Of a stretch of DNA of 64,000 bases, positions 1-8,629 are shown in pieces. The notes below the pieces were generated by a model. It did not search any database, had not been told where the DNA came from, and saw only the letters and a program-made list of their open reading frames with translations. Position 1 is the first letter of the stretch; each line of letters opens with the position of its first letter. Both the position numbers and the translations under genes were made by a program. Source of the stretch: Streptomyces sp. CB02261 (GTDB lineage Bacteria > Actinomycetota > Actinomycetes > Streptomycetales > Streptomycetaceae); the NCBI RefSeq assembly GCF_001905665.1, contig NZ_LIVX01000011.1, forward strand, positions 62,001-126,000, given 5' to 3'.

Positions 1-1410
1 GTAGGTGTAGTCGTCCATCGCGTACCGGACGCCCTCGCGGCCCACGCCGGAACGCTTGGCGCCGCCGTAGGGCATCTGGTCGGCGCGGTACGAGGGGACG
101 TCGCCGATGATCACGCCGCCGACCTCCAGGGCGCGGTGCGCGCGGAAGGCGGCCTGCAGGTCGTGGGTGAAGACGCCGGCCTGGAGGCCGAAGTCCGAGT
201 CGTTGACCGCGGCGAAGGCCTCGGCCTCGCCGTCGACCACGGCGATGGTGAGCACCGGGCCGAAGACCTCGGCGCGGGCCAGGGTGACGTCCGCGGGGAG
301 GTCGGTGAGCACGGTCGGGGCGTAGGTCGCGCCCTCGCGCTTGCCGCCGGCGAGCAGCTTCGCGCCGGCCGCGACGGCCTCGTCGACCCAGGCCTCGACG
401 CGCTGGGCGGCGGCCTCGTCGACGAGCGGGCCGACGTCGGTGGCGGCGTCGGACGGGTCACCGGTGACCTGGGCCTCGACCGCGGCGACGATCTTCGGCA
501 GCAGACGGTCGTGGACGGAGGAGTCCACGATCACGCGCTGGACGGAGATGCAGGACTGGCCGCCCTGGTAGTTGGAGAAGGTGGCGATGCGGGACGCCGC
601 CCAGTCCAGGTCCTCCTCGGAGGACCAGTCGGGCAGGACGACGGCCGCGGCGTTGCCGCCGAGCTCCAGGGTGCAGTGCTTGTGCGGCACCGACTGCTGG
701 ATGGCGTAGCCGACCTTGTCGGAGCCGGTGAACGAGATGACCGGGAGGCGCTCGTCCTGGACGAGGGCGGGCATCCGGTCGTTCGGCACGGTGAGGATCG
801 ACCAGGAGCCGGCCGGCAGGTCGGTCTCGGCCAGGATCTCGCCCAGGATCAGGGAGGAGATCGGGGTCGACGGGGCCGGCTTGAGGATGATCGGGGCGCC
901 GACGGCGAGGGCCGGGGCGACCTTGTGGGCGCTGAGGTTCAGCGGGAAGTTGAACGGCGCGATGCCGAGGACGACGCCCTTGGGGATGCGGCGGGTCAGG
1001 GCGAGGCGGCCCGCGCCGCCGGCCTCGGTGTCCAGGCGCTGGGCCTCGCCGGCGTTCCAGCGGCGGGCCTCCTCGGCGGCGAAACGGAAGACGGAGACGG
1101 CACGGCCGACCTCACCGCGGGCCCACTTGACGGGCTTGCCGTTCTCGGCGGAGATCAGCAGGGCGATCTCCTCGGTGCGCTCGGCGAGCCGCTTCGACAC
1201 GTGGTCGAGGGCGGCGGCGCGGACGTGCGCCGGGGTCGCGGCGAACTCGTCGACGACGGCGTGCGCGGCGGCGACGGCCTGCTCGACCTGGGCCTCGGTG
1301 GGCACGCTGACCTTGCCGACCAGACGTCCGTCGTACGAGTTCGTGACGTCGAAGGTGGCCTCGCCGGTGGCCTCGCGGCCGGCGAGCCAGAAGGCGTGGG
1401 TGGTCGTCAT
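1..1410 (-). CDS. Aldehyde dehydrogenase, 3' end cut by window edge (probable succinate-semialdehyde dehydrogenase)
   Basis: The 470 visible codons encode an NAD(P)-dependent aldehyde dehydrogenase of nearly full length; only the last few residues lie beyond the window. The catalytic cysteine is Cys287 in GGQSC and the general base is Glu249 in LELGG; the cofactor-loop motif APFNFPL is present. The ATG at 1410 is preceded by GGAAAGGG. The gene lies in a neighbourhood with gabT and a PucR regulator, so oxidation of succinate semialdehyde made by GabT is a reasonable role. The GQSCISVQR context differs from the GQDCTAATR of the two other aldehyde dehydrogenases in this window, so it belongs to another subfamily. 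The enzyme class is certain; the substrate is inferred. Confidence 0.85.
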   Translation of the reverse strand, partial: MTTTHAFWLAGREATGEATFDVTNSYDGRLVGKVSVPTEAQVEQAVAAAHAVVDEFAATPAHVRAAALDHVSKRLAERTEEIALLISAENGKPVKWARGEVGRAVSVFRFAAEEARRWNAGEAQRLDTEAGGAGRLALTRRIPKGVVLGIAPFNFPLNLSAHKVAPALAVGAPIILKPAPSTPISSLILGEILAETDLPAGSWSILTVPNDRMPALVQDERLPVISFTGSDKVGYAIQQSVPHKHCTLELGGNAAAVVLPDWSSEEDLDWAASRIATFSNYQGGQSCISVQRVIVDSSVHDRLLPKIVAAVEAQVTGDPSDAATDVGPLVDEAAAQRVEAWVDEAVAAGAKLLAGGKREGATYAPTVLTDLPADVTLARAEVFGPVLTIAVVDGEAEAFAAVNDSDFGLQAGVFTHDLQAAFRAHRALEVGGVIIGDVPSYRADQMPYGGAKRSGVGREGVRYAMDDYTY

Positions 1411-1573
1411 CGCGTACCGGCCCTTTCCGTTTTCGGGGGTGATGCGAGGGGGTGCTCTCGCGCTCTCGTGACACGTTAGGGCGAAGCGGGCCGGCGGGGG
1501 CTTGTCCGGTGTGGAGTGGTGGCCGCCGACTCCTGTCCGCTTTGGCCGAAGCAGACAGGAAGGGGGTACGGGC

Positions 1574-2548
1574 TCAGCCGCGCCGCTCCGTGCTGACGAT
1601 CAGACAGACGCCGCCGACGACGATCGCGCCGCCGAGGACGATGGGCCACGACAGGGCCTCGTTCAGGACCAGGGCGCCGAGGGCGACCGCGACGACGGGG
1701 TTGACGTACGCGTACGTGGCGACGAGCGAGAGCGGCGCGGCCTGCAGGAGCCACGCGTACGCGGTGAAGGCGATCAGGGAGCCGAAGACGATCAGATAGG
1801 CGAGGGCGGCCCAGGAGCGGGTGGAGACGTCTCCGAGGTCCAGGCCGTGCTGCTCGCCCCGGACGAGGCCGACGGTGAGGCCGCCGAGACCGCCCGCGAT
1901 CATCTCGTACGCGCTGGCGGTGAAGGGGTTGGCGGGCATCGGGAGGCGGGCCGAGGAGAACGAGCCGAGGGACCACAGGAACGTGGCCACGACGACGAGG
2001 ACCACTCCTGTGGCCTTCACGTCGCCGCTGAGGCCCGGCAGGGTGAGCACGGCGAGCCCCGCGAGGCCCAGGAGCACCCCGGCGAGCCCGCCGGCGTTCG
2101 GCCGCAGGCCCGTGGTGGCCTTGAGGATCACGACCCAGGCCGGGACGACGGAGATGAGCAGCGCGGCGAGACCGGACGGGACGGAGGTCTCGGCGAGGAC
2201 GACGAGGCCGTTGCCGCCGAGGATCAGGAGCAGGCCGACGAGCACCGCCGAGCCGAGCTGCCGGCGGGTGACCTTGAGGGCGGCGGGGCCCTGGCGCCAG
2301 GCGATGATCCCCACGAGGAGCAGGCCGGCGGTGACGAAACGGGTGCCGGCGGAGAGGAAGGGCGGCATCGTCTCGACGACGATCCGGATGCCGAGGTAGG
2401 TGGAGCCCCACACGACGTACACGATGCCGAGCGCGGCCCATACGGCGCCGGTGATCCGCCGCCGGGCGGGGGCGGCGGGGACGGCGGTACGGGGCGTGGA
2501 CACGGCCTGGTGTGCTGCGGGGGCCGGGTCGACGGCGGGGCTTGTCAT
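1574..2548 (-). CDS. EamA/DMT-family membrane transporter
   Basis: This 324-residue protein has about ten hydrophobic segments arranged as two EamA repeats, the pattern of drug/metabolite transporters of the RhaT/YdcZ type. Motifs seen include VVWGSTYLGIRI near the first helix and the small-residue-rich helices typical of the family. The substrate cannot be read from sequence. I start it at the ATG at 2548 (MTSPAVDP). The frame stays open further upstream, but that stretch is a low-complexity Gly/Arg/Ser/Val sequence derived from a tetranucleotide repeat and is not credible as protein. It is followed by the aldehyde dehydrogenase after about 160 bases, so co-transcription is possible but not tight. 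Confidence 0.8.
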   Translation of the reverse strand: MTSPAVDPAPAAHQAVSTPRTAVPAAPARRRITGAVWAALGIVYVVWGSTYLGIRIVVETMPPFLSAGTRFVTAGLLLVGIIAWRQGPAALKVTRRQLGSAVLVGLLLILGGNGLVVLAETSVPSGLAALLISVVPAWVVILKATTGLRPNAGGLAGVLLGLAGLAVLTLPGLSGDVKATGVVLVVVATFLWSLGSFSSARLPMPANPFTASAYEMIAGGLGGLTVGLVRGEQHGLDLGDVSTRSWAALAYLIVFGSLIAFTAYAWLLQAAPLSLVATYAYVNPVVAVALGALVLNEALSWPIVLGGAIVVGGVCLIVSTERRG

Positions 2549-2657
2549 GAGCAGGAGCGTAAGGAGTGTCCGGCCCTTTGACCAAGAGAATTGCCCGCGA
2601 TCGGGCAGGCCAGGGCGGGAACGCGGGGGCGTCGGAGGACGTCTAGGGCACTGACAG

Positions 2658-2745
2658 GATGGTCCGACCGACAGACCGCCCGTCCGGCTGACCGACCGGC
2701 CGACCGTCCGACCGACTGACCGACCGACCCGTCCGCAGACGAGAC
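2658..2745. repeat. Degenerate GACC/CCGA tetranucleotide repeat
   Basis: About 88 bases consist mainly of imperfect copies of GACC, CCGA or GTCC, the longest clean part being near 2689-2739. It lies in the spacer between the transporter start (2548) and a small ORF start (2774), so it sits in both presumptive leader regions. It looks like a decayed microsatellite. No protein is proposed for it. Confidence 0.7.
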
Positions 2746-2773
2746 GGCTTCGGTGCTCCGCTAGGGGAAACAC

Positions 2774-2968
2774 ATGATCCTGCTCGCCTTGACCGGCGTC
2801 CTGGTCCTCACCGTCGGAGGGTGCGTCTGCGTGGTGTGGGCCGCGCGGGGCGGCCCCCGCTGGGTCCGCGCCGTCGCCGCCGTGACCCTTACGGCCGGGC
2901 AGGTGGTGCGGAGCAACCGGCGTCGGAGCATGCGCTCCGGCGACGGCGGCGGGGACGCCGACGGCTGA
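2774..2968 (+). CDS. Small hypothetical membrane protein (64 aa)
   Basis: A short protein with one N-terminal hydrophobic helix (roughly residues 2-24), followed by a basic stretch containing SNRRRSMRS and a Gly/Asp tail. The ATG at 2774 is preceded by GGGGAAACAC, a plausible ribosome binding site. It is divergent from the DMT transporter and converges on the PucR gene, with only 24 bases between stops. I do not recognise a family. The single helix plus positive C-terminal side suggests an inner-membrane protein, but a spurious frame cannot be ruled out. Confidence 0.45.
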   Translation: MILLALTGVLVLTVGGCVCVVWAARGGPRWVRAVAAVTLTAGQVVRSNRRRSMRSGDGGGDADG

Positions 2969-2992
2969 CGGGCCCGCCGACGGGCGGGGTCC

Positions 2993-4546
2993 CTACTCCG
3001 TGTCCTCCCCCGTCGCCTTCAGGGCCAGCCACAGCTCCATCCGTACGTCCGGGTCGTCCAGGGAGCGGCCGAGGATCTCCTCCACCCGCCGCATGCGGTA
3101 GCGCAGGGTGTGCCGGTGGACGCCCAGGTCCGCCGCCGCGGCGTCCCACTGGCCGTGCCGGGACAGCCAGGCCCTGAGGGAGGCGACCAGGTCGCCCCGG
3201 CCCTTCGCGTCGTGGTCCCGGAGCGCGCGGAGCATCCCGTCGGCGAAGGCGCGGACGGCGTCGTCGGCGAGGAGCGGCAGGACCGAGCCCGCCGCGAGGT
3301 CCTCGTGTTCGACGAGCGCCTTCCCCCGGCGTCGGGCGACCGAGAGCGCCTGCTCGGCCTGCTTGTACGCCGAGGCGGCCACGATCGGTCCCGCGGGGGC
3401 CGACAGCCCGATGGCCACACCGGCCTCGTCGGCGTCCCGCTCCGCGTACGTCTCGCAGGCGGCCACGACCGCGCCTCCGTCACCGGCGAGGACGACGAGT
3501 CGCTGTTCGCTCTCGGGGACGGCGAGCACCGCCTCGCCGGCGCGGGCCGCGGCAGCCTCCAGGGCCTCGGCGAGCAGCGGCAGCGGGGGCTCGCCCGCCG
3601 GTTCCGCCCCGGCGGGTTCCGCGACGACGATCCGGAAGGGTGCGTCGAGCAGCCCGCCGTACACGTCCCCGGCCACCGCGCGCGCGTGGTCCGGCTGGCC
3701 CGCGAGCATCATCCGCAGGACGGCGGCGCCGAGCCGCTGTTCGGCGGCCTGCAGCGAGCGGGAACGTTCCGTCGTGAGGGTGAGCAGGGCGATCGCGGAG
3801 TGCACCGCGTACCGCTCGGCCGTCCCCAGCGGCGCGCCCGTGCCCACCGCGAGGGCGCCGCGCACCCGGCGTCCGGTGCCGAGGGACTGGAGCTCGACGC
3901 GGTCGTCCGTGCCGCCGACCACGGCGCTGGCGGGCGCCGGCCGGTCGCGCAGCCGTTCCACGTCGGGGGTGAGCCGGGCGGCCCGGCGCGCCGCCCAGTC
4001 GGGCGAGGCGGCGACGACCGTGCCGGAGGTGTCGTAGAGCGCGGCCCAGCCGTCGACATGGGCGGCGAGCCGGGCGACGACGGCCTCGGGGCCCTCGGCG
4101 AGCGCGGCTCTCGTCAGCTCGCGCTGGGCCTCGAAACCGGCCGTGACGGCGCGGTACTGGTCGGCGGAGATGGCGGCCGAGACCGCCTTGCTGATGGCGA
4201 GGAACGGCGTCCGGCGGGGAACCTCCAGGAGGGGCAGGTGCTCCTCGCGGGCCGCGTCGAGCAGCGCCGGCGGGATCTGTTCGTAGTTGACGCCGACGGC
4301 GAAGCCGAGCCCGACGACCCCCGCGCCGAGCAGCCGCCGCACGTAGCGGCGCATGGCCTCCAGGTCCTCCGCGTCGAGCGTGAGCGCGGTGGTGAGGAGG
4401 AGTTCACCGCCCTCCATGTACGGGACCGGGTCGGTGAGCTCGCTGACGTGCGCCCAGCGGACGGGGGTGTCGAGGCGGTCCTCACCGGCACGGACGACGA
4501 GCTTCAGGGAGGAGTGCTGGACGAGCGAGGCGAGGGTGGGCGGCAT
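2993..4546 (-). CDS. PucR-family transcriptional regulator
   Basis: The 517-residue protein has the PucR architecture. Residues 1-125 form the N-terminal PucR sensor domain (SSLKLVVRAG, WAHVSELTDP), the middle is a GGDEF-like regulatory region, and about 455-510 is the C-terminal helix-turn-helix with AAADLGVHRHTLRYRMRRV. PucR regulators control purine, GABA or amine catabolism in many actinomycetes. This one sits 2.6 kb from gabT and between an ATPase and a transporter gene, so control of GABA or polyamine genes is a sensible hypothesis but is not shown here. A strong hairpin at 4573-4602 separates it from the gene upstream. Confidence 0.88.
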   Translation of the reverse strand: MPPTLASLVQHSSLKLVVRAGEDRLDTPVRWAHVSELTDPVPYMEGGELLLTTALTLDAEDLEAMRRYVRRLLGAGVVGLGFAVGVNYEQIPPALLDAAREEHLPLLEVPRRTPFLAISKAVSAAISADQYRAVTAGFEAQRELTRAALAEGPEAVVARLAAHVDGWAALYDTSGTVVAASPDWAARRAARLTPDVERLRDRPAPASAVVGGTDDRVELQSLGTGRRVRGALAVGTGAPLGTAERYAVHSAIALLTLTTERSRSLQAAEQRLGAAVLRMMLAGQPDHARAVAGDVYGGLLDAPFRIVVAEPAGAEPAGEPPLPLLAEALEAAAARAGEAVLAVPESEQRLVVLAGDGGAVVAACETYAERDADEAGVAIGLSAPAGPIVAASAYKQAEQALSVARRRGKALVEHEDLAAGSVLPLLADDAVRAFADGMLRALRDHDAKGRGDLVASLRAWLSRHGQWDAAAADLGVHRHTLRYRMRRVEEILGRSLDDPDVRMELWLALKATGEDTE

Positions 4547-4572
4547 GGGGAGACCGTCGGACCTTTGAGCGA

Positions 4573-4602
4573 GGGGGCGCCGCTCAGCCGAGCGGCGCCC
4601 CC
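4573..4602 (-). terminator. Hairpin downstream of the VirD4-like ATPase gene
   Basis: GGGGGCGCCGCTC and GAGCGGCGCCCCC form a perfect 13-bp stem around the loop AGCC. It lies 100 bases past the stop of the leftward ATPase gene and just before the PucR start. There is no U tract, which is usual in Streptomyces. Confidence 0.7.
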
Positions 4603-4703
4603 GATTGTGCCAGGGCCCCGGGACGCCCGCTCCGGCTCGACCGCCACCCGGCCGCGCGGAGCGGCCCGTTCCGGGCGGGGCCCCGCCCGGCCCCGGCGCT
4701 CCC

Positions 4704-6917
4704 TCAGTTCCTCAGGTCCACGAGGAGCGGCGGCGCGTACTCGCCCCGCACATGGGTGACGGACAGCACGGCGTGCCCGGCGGGGACGGCGTGCGCGAGG
4801 TCGGAGGCCGACCAGCGCTGGCGCTCCACCTCCCGTACGGTCACGGCCTCGGCGGTCGCGGCCTTGCCGGTCACCAGGCGTCGCATGAAGTGCAGGGCCT
4901 TGGTGAGGGGCTCGTCGGAGATGATCTGCCGGTTGGTGACGTCCCGGGTCTGCACCCATTCGGTGCCCCAGGTCTCGGCGAACCGTCCGCCGTCCCAGGG
5001 CGCGATCCCGGCGAACGCCATCCGGCAGCCGACGGCCCCGAGCAGCGGACCGCGCAGCGGCTCGGGCACGTCCTCCAGGCTGCGCAGGGTCAGGACGACG
5101 CCGGCGTTGACGGAGCGCAGCCGCTGGACGGCCCGCACCGAGTCGCCGGTCACGGTGTAGGTGGCGTCGTCGAGGACCAGGCAGGCGAAGAGGGAGCGGT
5201 CGCGGCGGCCGAGGGCGGCCTCGGTGAACTGGGCGAGGAGCAGTCGGGAGACGATCCGGGAGGCTTCGGCGTGGCCGCGTTCGGGGAGGTCGACGCGGAC
5301 GCGGAGCGGGTGCTCGACGGCGCGGAGGGAGAACTGCGGCCGCTCCCGGTCGGGGGAGTCGCCACGACGGCCGGCGCCGGCGTGCTTGTCCGCGCCGGCT
5401 CGCCGGTCCGTCCCGCCGGTCGCGCCCTCGTCCGTGCCGCCCGCCGTGCGGAAGTCCGTGCCGCCCGCCGTGCGGAAGAACGGGGCGAAGGCGGGGCGGT
5501 CGAGGAAGGCGATGCGTTCGGCCAGGAGGTCGCCGACGTCGTCACCGCGCTCGGCCTGGCGCTGCCGGGCGGTCAGCTCACGCAGCTGGGCGGGGTCGTC
5601 CGCGACGGCGGCGCGCAGCGCGGCGAGCGCCTCGGGTGTCCCGCCGAGCAGCTCACGCAGCTCGGGCACTCCGGGGAAGCACCCGTGGGCCGCGCGGAAC
5701 GGTCCGATCAGCTGGGCGAGCGCGGTGGCCGCCCTCCTGCTGTCGGTCACCAGGTCACCGACGAGCGCCTCGGCGAGGATCCGGGCGGCTTCGTCGGGGT
5801 CGTCGGCTCCGCCGTACAGGTCGAGGTCGTGGGTGGATTCGGGCCGTCCGACGGAGACGACCACGTCGAAGGCCTCGTCGGGGCCGACGGCGGTGCCGTG
5901 GGAGGTGACGGCCACGACGGCGGCGCGGTTGGCGAGGGCCTGGAGGCAGAGCGACTCGACGACGGGCCGCACGAGCCGCACGGTCTTCCCCGATCCGGCG
6001 GGTCCGACGGCGAGCAGGGAGGTCCCGAGGAGACCCGGCTCCAGGGCGACGCCGGTGGTGCGGCGGGCGTAGGGGTTGCGGGGGTGGTCGGCGGCGGTGC
6101 CGATGAGGACCTGGTCGGTGGCGAGGTCGTGGGTGGCGGTGCGGACGGGCAGGTCGCGCAGGCCCGAGGGGTGGCCGCAGGCGGCGGCGCCCCGGGTCCG
6201 TACGGCCTCGGTGAAGGCGTGGAGCCGCTCCGGCCGGCTCCGTACCCCTTGCCAGGCGCGGCGGATCCGGGCGTAGTCCACGTCGCCGAGGACCCCACCC
6301 CTGGTGGCCTCGGCGAGCCGGGCGGCCGCCTCGGTCAGCCCGGCGTCGCGAAGCTCGGGCCACTCGGCGGGGTCGGCGGCCGGGGGCGGCGGCGGGGGCG
6401 GGGTGTCCTTCTTCCGGGTGTAGCGGCGCCAGATGTCCGGGACGTGCCCGACGCGGGCGAAGAAGACGAGGAAGCCGCCTCCGACGAGGGCGTAGTAGGT
6501 GTAGCTGGCGGCGGCCCAGGCGTCGGCGTCGGTGCGCCAGCTGTCCGGGGTGAGGACGAGCAGGGGCCAGAGCCAGTAGCGGCCGAGGTAGCCGTTCCAG
6601 AGGAGGGACCAGAGGAGCCAGCCGCTGAGCAGCGAGATGAGGGCTCCGGCGAACAGCCGGCGGGCGGGCACGTCGTCCGGCTCCTCCTGGGGGCGGGGCC
6701 GGTGCCCGAGCCGCCAGATGCCCGGATCGGCGGCGGGCCGGGGGATGCGGAGCCATTCGGCGACCCCGACGCGCGTCGGCGCGTGTGCGGGCGGCGGGGG
6801 GACGAGGGGCCCCTCCGGGCGGGGGCGGGGCGGTGTGGGCGGCACGGGTGGACCCGCCGGGCGCGGGACCGCGCTCCCCCGCGTGTCGCGTGACTCGTAC
6901 GTGCCGTCGGTCTCCAT
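4704..6917 (-). CDS. VirD4/TraD-like membrane ATPase (ATP/GTP-binding protein)
   Basis: The 737-residue protein begins with a proline-rich cytoplasmic segment (1-80). Two hydrophobic stretches follow (about 88-123 and 138-155), then a seven-proline tract (173-179). The P-loop GPAGSGKT is at 305-312, and a Walker B-like strand LFACLVLDDA is at 577-586. A P-loop NTPase anchored by two N-terminal helices is the layout of conjugative coupling proteins. No relaxase, T4SS or integrase gene accompanies it. Residues 481-504 are three copies of an octapeptide, two of them identical (FRTAGGTD). The ATPase class is well supported; any DNA or protein substrate is unknown. Confidence 0.75.
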   Translation of the reverse strand: METDGTYESRDTRGSAVPRPAGPPVPPTPPRPRPEGPLVPPPPAHAPTRVGVAEWLRIPRPAADPGIWRLGHRPRPQEEPDDVPARRLFAGALISLLSGWLLWSLLWNGYLGRYWLWPLLVLTPDSWRTDADAWAAASYTYYALVGGGFLVFFARVGHVPDIWRRYTRKKDTPPPPPPPAADPAEWPELRDAGLTEAAARLAEATRGGVLGDVDYARIRRAWQGVRSRPERLHAFTEAVRTRGAAACGHPSGLRDLPVRTATHDLATDQVLIGTAADHPRNPYARRTTGVALEPGLLGTSLLAVGPAGSGKTVRLVRPVVESLCLQALANRAAVVAVTSHGTAVGPDEAFDVVVSVGRPESTHDLDLYGGADDPDEAARILAEALVGDLVTDSRRAATALAQLIGPFRAAHGCFPGVPELRELLGGTPEALAALRAAVADDPAQLRELTARQRQAERGDDVGDLLAERIAFLDRPAFAPFFRTAGGTDFRTAGGTDEGATGGTDRRAGADKHAGAGRRGDSPDRERPQFSLRAVEHPLRVRVDLPERGHAEASRIVSRLLLAQFTEAALGRRDRSLFACLVLDDATYTVTGDSVRAVQRLRSVNAGVVLTLRSLEDVPEPLRGPLLGAVGCRMAFAGIAPWDGGRFAETWGTEWVQTRDVTNRQIISDEPLTKALHFMRRLVTGKAATAEAVTVREVERQRWSASDLAHAVPAGHAVLSVTHVRGEYAPPLLVDLRN
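5430..5477. repeat. Perfect 24-bp tandem duplication inside the VirD4-like ATPase gene
   Basis: Positions 5430-5453 and 5454-5477 are identical. On the minus strand they encode two copies of the octapeptide FRTAGGTD, with a third decayed copy (EGATGGTD) after them. The lack of any difference between copies points to a recent in-frame duplication in a linker between the Walker A and B motifs. Confidence 0.85.
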
Positions 6918-7049
6918 GAACCCCTGCCCCCTGACCAGCCAGGTCGCCGTCTCTGTGCCACCGTCAATCTAGTGGCCCCCGGACGCCCCGGAGGGGTTTC
7001 GACCACCCGTGTGGTCCGACGCCCCCGGGGAGCGGAAGCGGGGCCGCCC

Positions 7050-7064
7050 TGTCCATCACGGACA
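7050..7064. promoter_or_regulatory. Inverted repeat upstream of gabT
   Basis: TGTCC, five bases, then GGACA forms a short dyad 109 bases before the gabT start, in the spacer shared with the divergent ATPase gene. It could be an operator, for example for the nearby PucR regulator, but its short length makes chance occurrence likely. Confidence 0.3.
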
Positions 7065-7172
7065 ACGACACGACCCCATCACTCCCGATCGGCGCATGCC
7101 TCCGCCCCTCCCCCGCGCCTAGCCTGCGGAGGAAACCCGCAAGTGCGTCCAGAACACCCCCAGGAGCCCCGC

Positions 7173-8507
7173 ATGAACGCTGTCCCGCAGGAGCGGCGCG
7201 TCGTCACCGCCATCCCCGGTCCGAAGTCGCAGGAGCTTCAGGCCCGCCGTCTCGACACGGTCGCCGGTGGCGTCGGCTCCACGCTCCCCGTCTTCACCAA
7301 GCGGGCCGGTGGCGGCATCATCGAGGACGTCGACGGCAACCGTCTGATCGACTTCGGTTCCGGCATCGCCGTGACCTCGGTCGGCGCCTCCGCCGAGGCC
7401 GTGGTGCGCCGCGCCTCCGCGCAGCTCCAGGACTTCACCCACACCTGTTTCATGGTGACGCCGTACGAGGGTTACGTGGAGGTCTGCGAGGCGCTCGCCG
7501 AGCTGACCCCGGGCGACCACGCCAAGAAGTCCGCGCTGTTCAACTCGGGCGCCGAGGCCGTCGAGAACGCGGTCAAGATCGCCCGCTCGTACACCAAGCG
7601 CCAGGCCGTCGTCGTCTTCGACCACGGCTACCACGGCCGTACGAACCTCACGATGGCGCTGACCTCGAAGAACATGCCCTACAAGCAGGGCTTCGGTCCG
7701 TTCGCGCCCGAGGTCTACCGCGTGCCGGTGGCCTACGGCTACCGCTGGCCCACCGGCCCGGAGAACTGCGGCCCCGAGGCCGCCGCCCAGGCGATCGACA
7801 ACATCACGAAGCAGATCGGCGCCGAGAACGTCGCCGCGATCATCATCGAGCCGGTCCTCGGCGAGGGCGGCTTCATCGAGCCGGCCAAGGGCTTCCTGCC
7901 GGCGCTCGTGAAGTTCGCCAACGACAACGGCATCGTCTTCGTGGCCGACGAGATCCAGTCCGGCTTCTGCCGTACCGGTCAGTGGTTCGCGTGCGAGGAC
8001 GAGGGCATCGTCCCGGACCTCATCACCACCGCCAAGGGCATCGCGGGCGGTCTGCCGCTCGCCGCCGTGACCGGCCGCGCCGAGATCATGGACTCCGTCC
8101 ACGGCGGCGGCCTCGGCGGCACCTACGGCGGCAACCCGGTGGCCTGCGCCGGTGCGCTCGGCTCCATCGAGACGATGAAGGAGCTCGACCTCAACGGCAA
8201 GGCGAAGCGCATCGAGGAGGTCATGAAGGCGCGTCTGTCGGCGATGGCCGAGAAGTTCGACGCCATCGGTGAGATCCGCGGCCGTGGCGCCATGATCGCC
8301 ATCGAGCTCGTCAAGGACCGCGCCACCAAGGAGCCGAACCCGGAGGCCGCGGGCGCCCTCGCGAAGGCCTGCCACGCCGAGGGCGTGCTGGTCCTGACCT
8401 GTGGCACCTACGGCAACGTGCTGCGCTTCCTGCCGCCGCTGGTCATCGGCGAGGACCTGCTGAACGAGGGCCTCGACGTCATCGAGAACGCGTTCGCCCA
8501 GATCTGA
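7173..8507 (+). CDS. gabT: 4-aminobutyrate aminotransferase
   Basis: GabT transfers the amino group of GABA to 2-oxoglutarate, giving succinate semialdehyde and glutamate. The 444-residue class III PLP enzyme carries the cofactor lysine Lys288 in TTAKGIAGG, the FNSGAEAVENAVK cofactor-binding segment and VADEIQSGF before the lysine. The ATG at 7173 is preceded by CAGGAG at 7161; the frame is open upstream but codes nothing conserved there. It is divergent from the VirD4-like gene. The aldehyde dehydrogenase at the left edge could take the product onward to succinate. Confidence 0.93.
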   Translation: MNAVPQERRVVTAIPGPKSQELQARRLDTVAGGVGSTLPVFTKRAGGGIIEDVDGNRLIDFGSGIAVTSVGASAEAVVRRASAQLQDFTHTCFMVTPYEGYVEVCEALAELTPGDHAKKSALFNSGAEAVENAVKIARSYTKRQAVVVFDHGYHGRTNLTMALTSKNMPYKQGFGPFAPEVYRVPVAYGYRWPTGPENCGPEAAAQAIDNITKQIGAENVAAIIIEPVLGEGGFIEPAKGFLPALVKFANDNGIVFVADEIQSGFCRTGQWFACEDEGIVPDLITTAKGIAGGLPLAAVTGRAEIMDSVHGGGLGGTYGGNPVACAGALGSIETMKELDLNGKAKRIEEVMKARLSAMAEKFDAIGEIRGRGAMIAIELVKDRATKEPNPEAAGALAKACHAEGVLVLTCGTYGNVLRFLPPLVIGEDLLNEGLDVIENAFAQI

Positions 8508-8629
8508 GTCCGGTTCCGAGTCTGGTCCGGACCGGATCTGACGCTCCGTGTGAAGACTCTGTGGGGGGCCGATGGCGGGATGGGTTTCCCGCTGTCGGTC
8601 CCTTCTTCTCTGACGTACGGTTTCTGCAG

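Noticed and set aside
2549..2773. N-terminal extension of the DMT transporter by 75 residues
   Set aside because: The extension is a translation of the tetranucleotide repeat and has no transporter character; MTSPAVDP at 2548 is a credible start.
4605..6893. Long rightward open frame of 762 codons
   Set aside because: It lies antisense to the VirD4-like ATPase gene, is Gly/Val/Asp/Arg-rich without any motif, and is the usual GC-rich shadow.
4704..6917. Conjugative element or integrated plasmid around the VirD4-like gene
   Set aside because: No relaxase, integrase, replication gene, att-like repeat or T4SS gene is found, and neighbours are metabolic genes.
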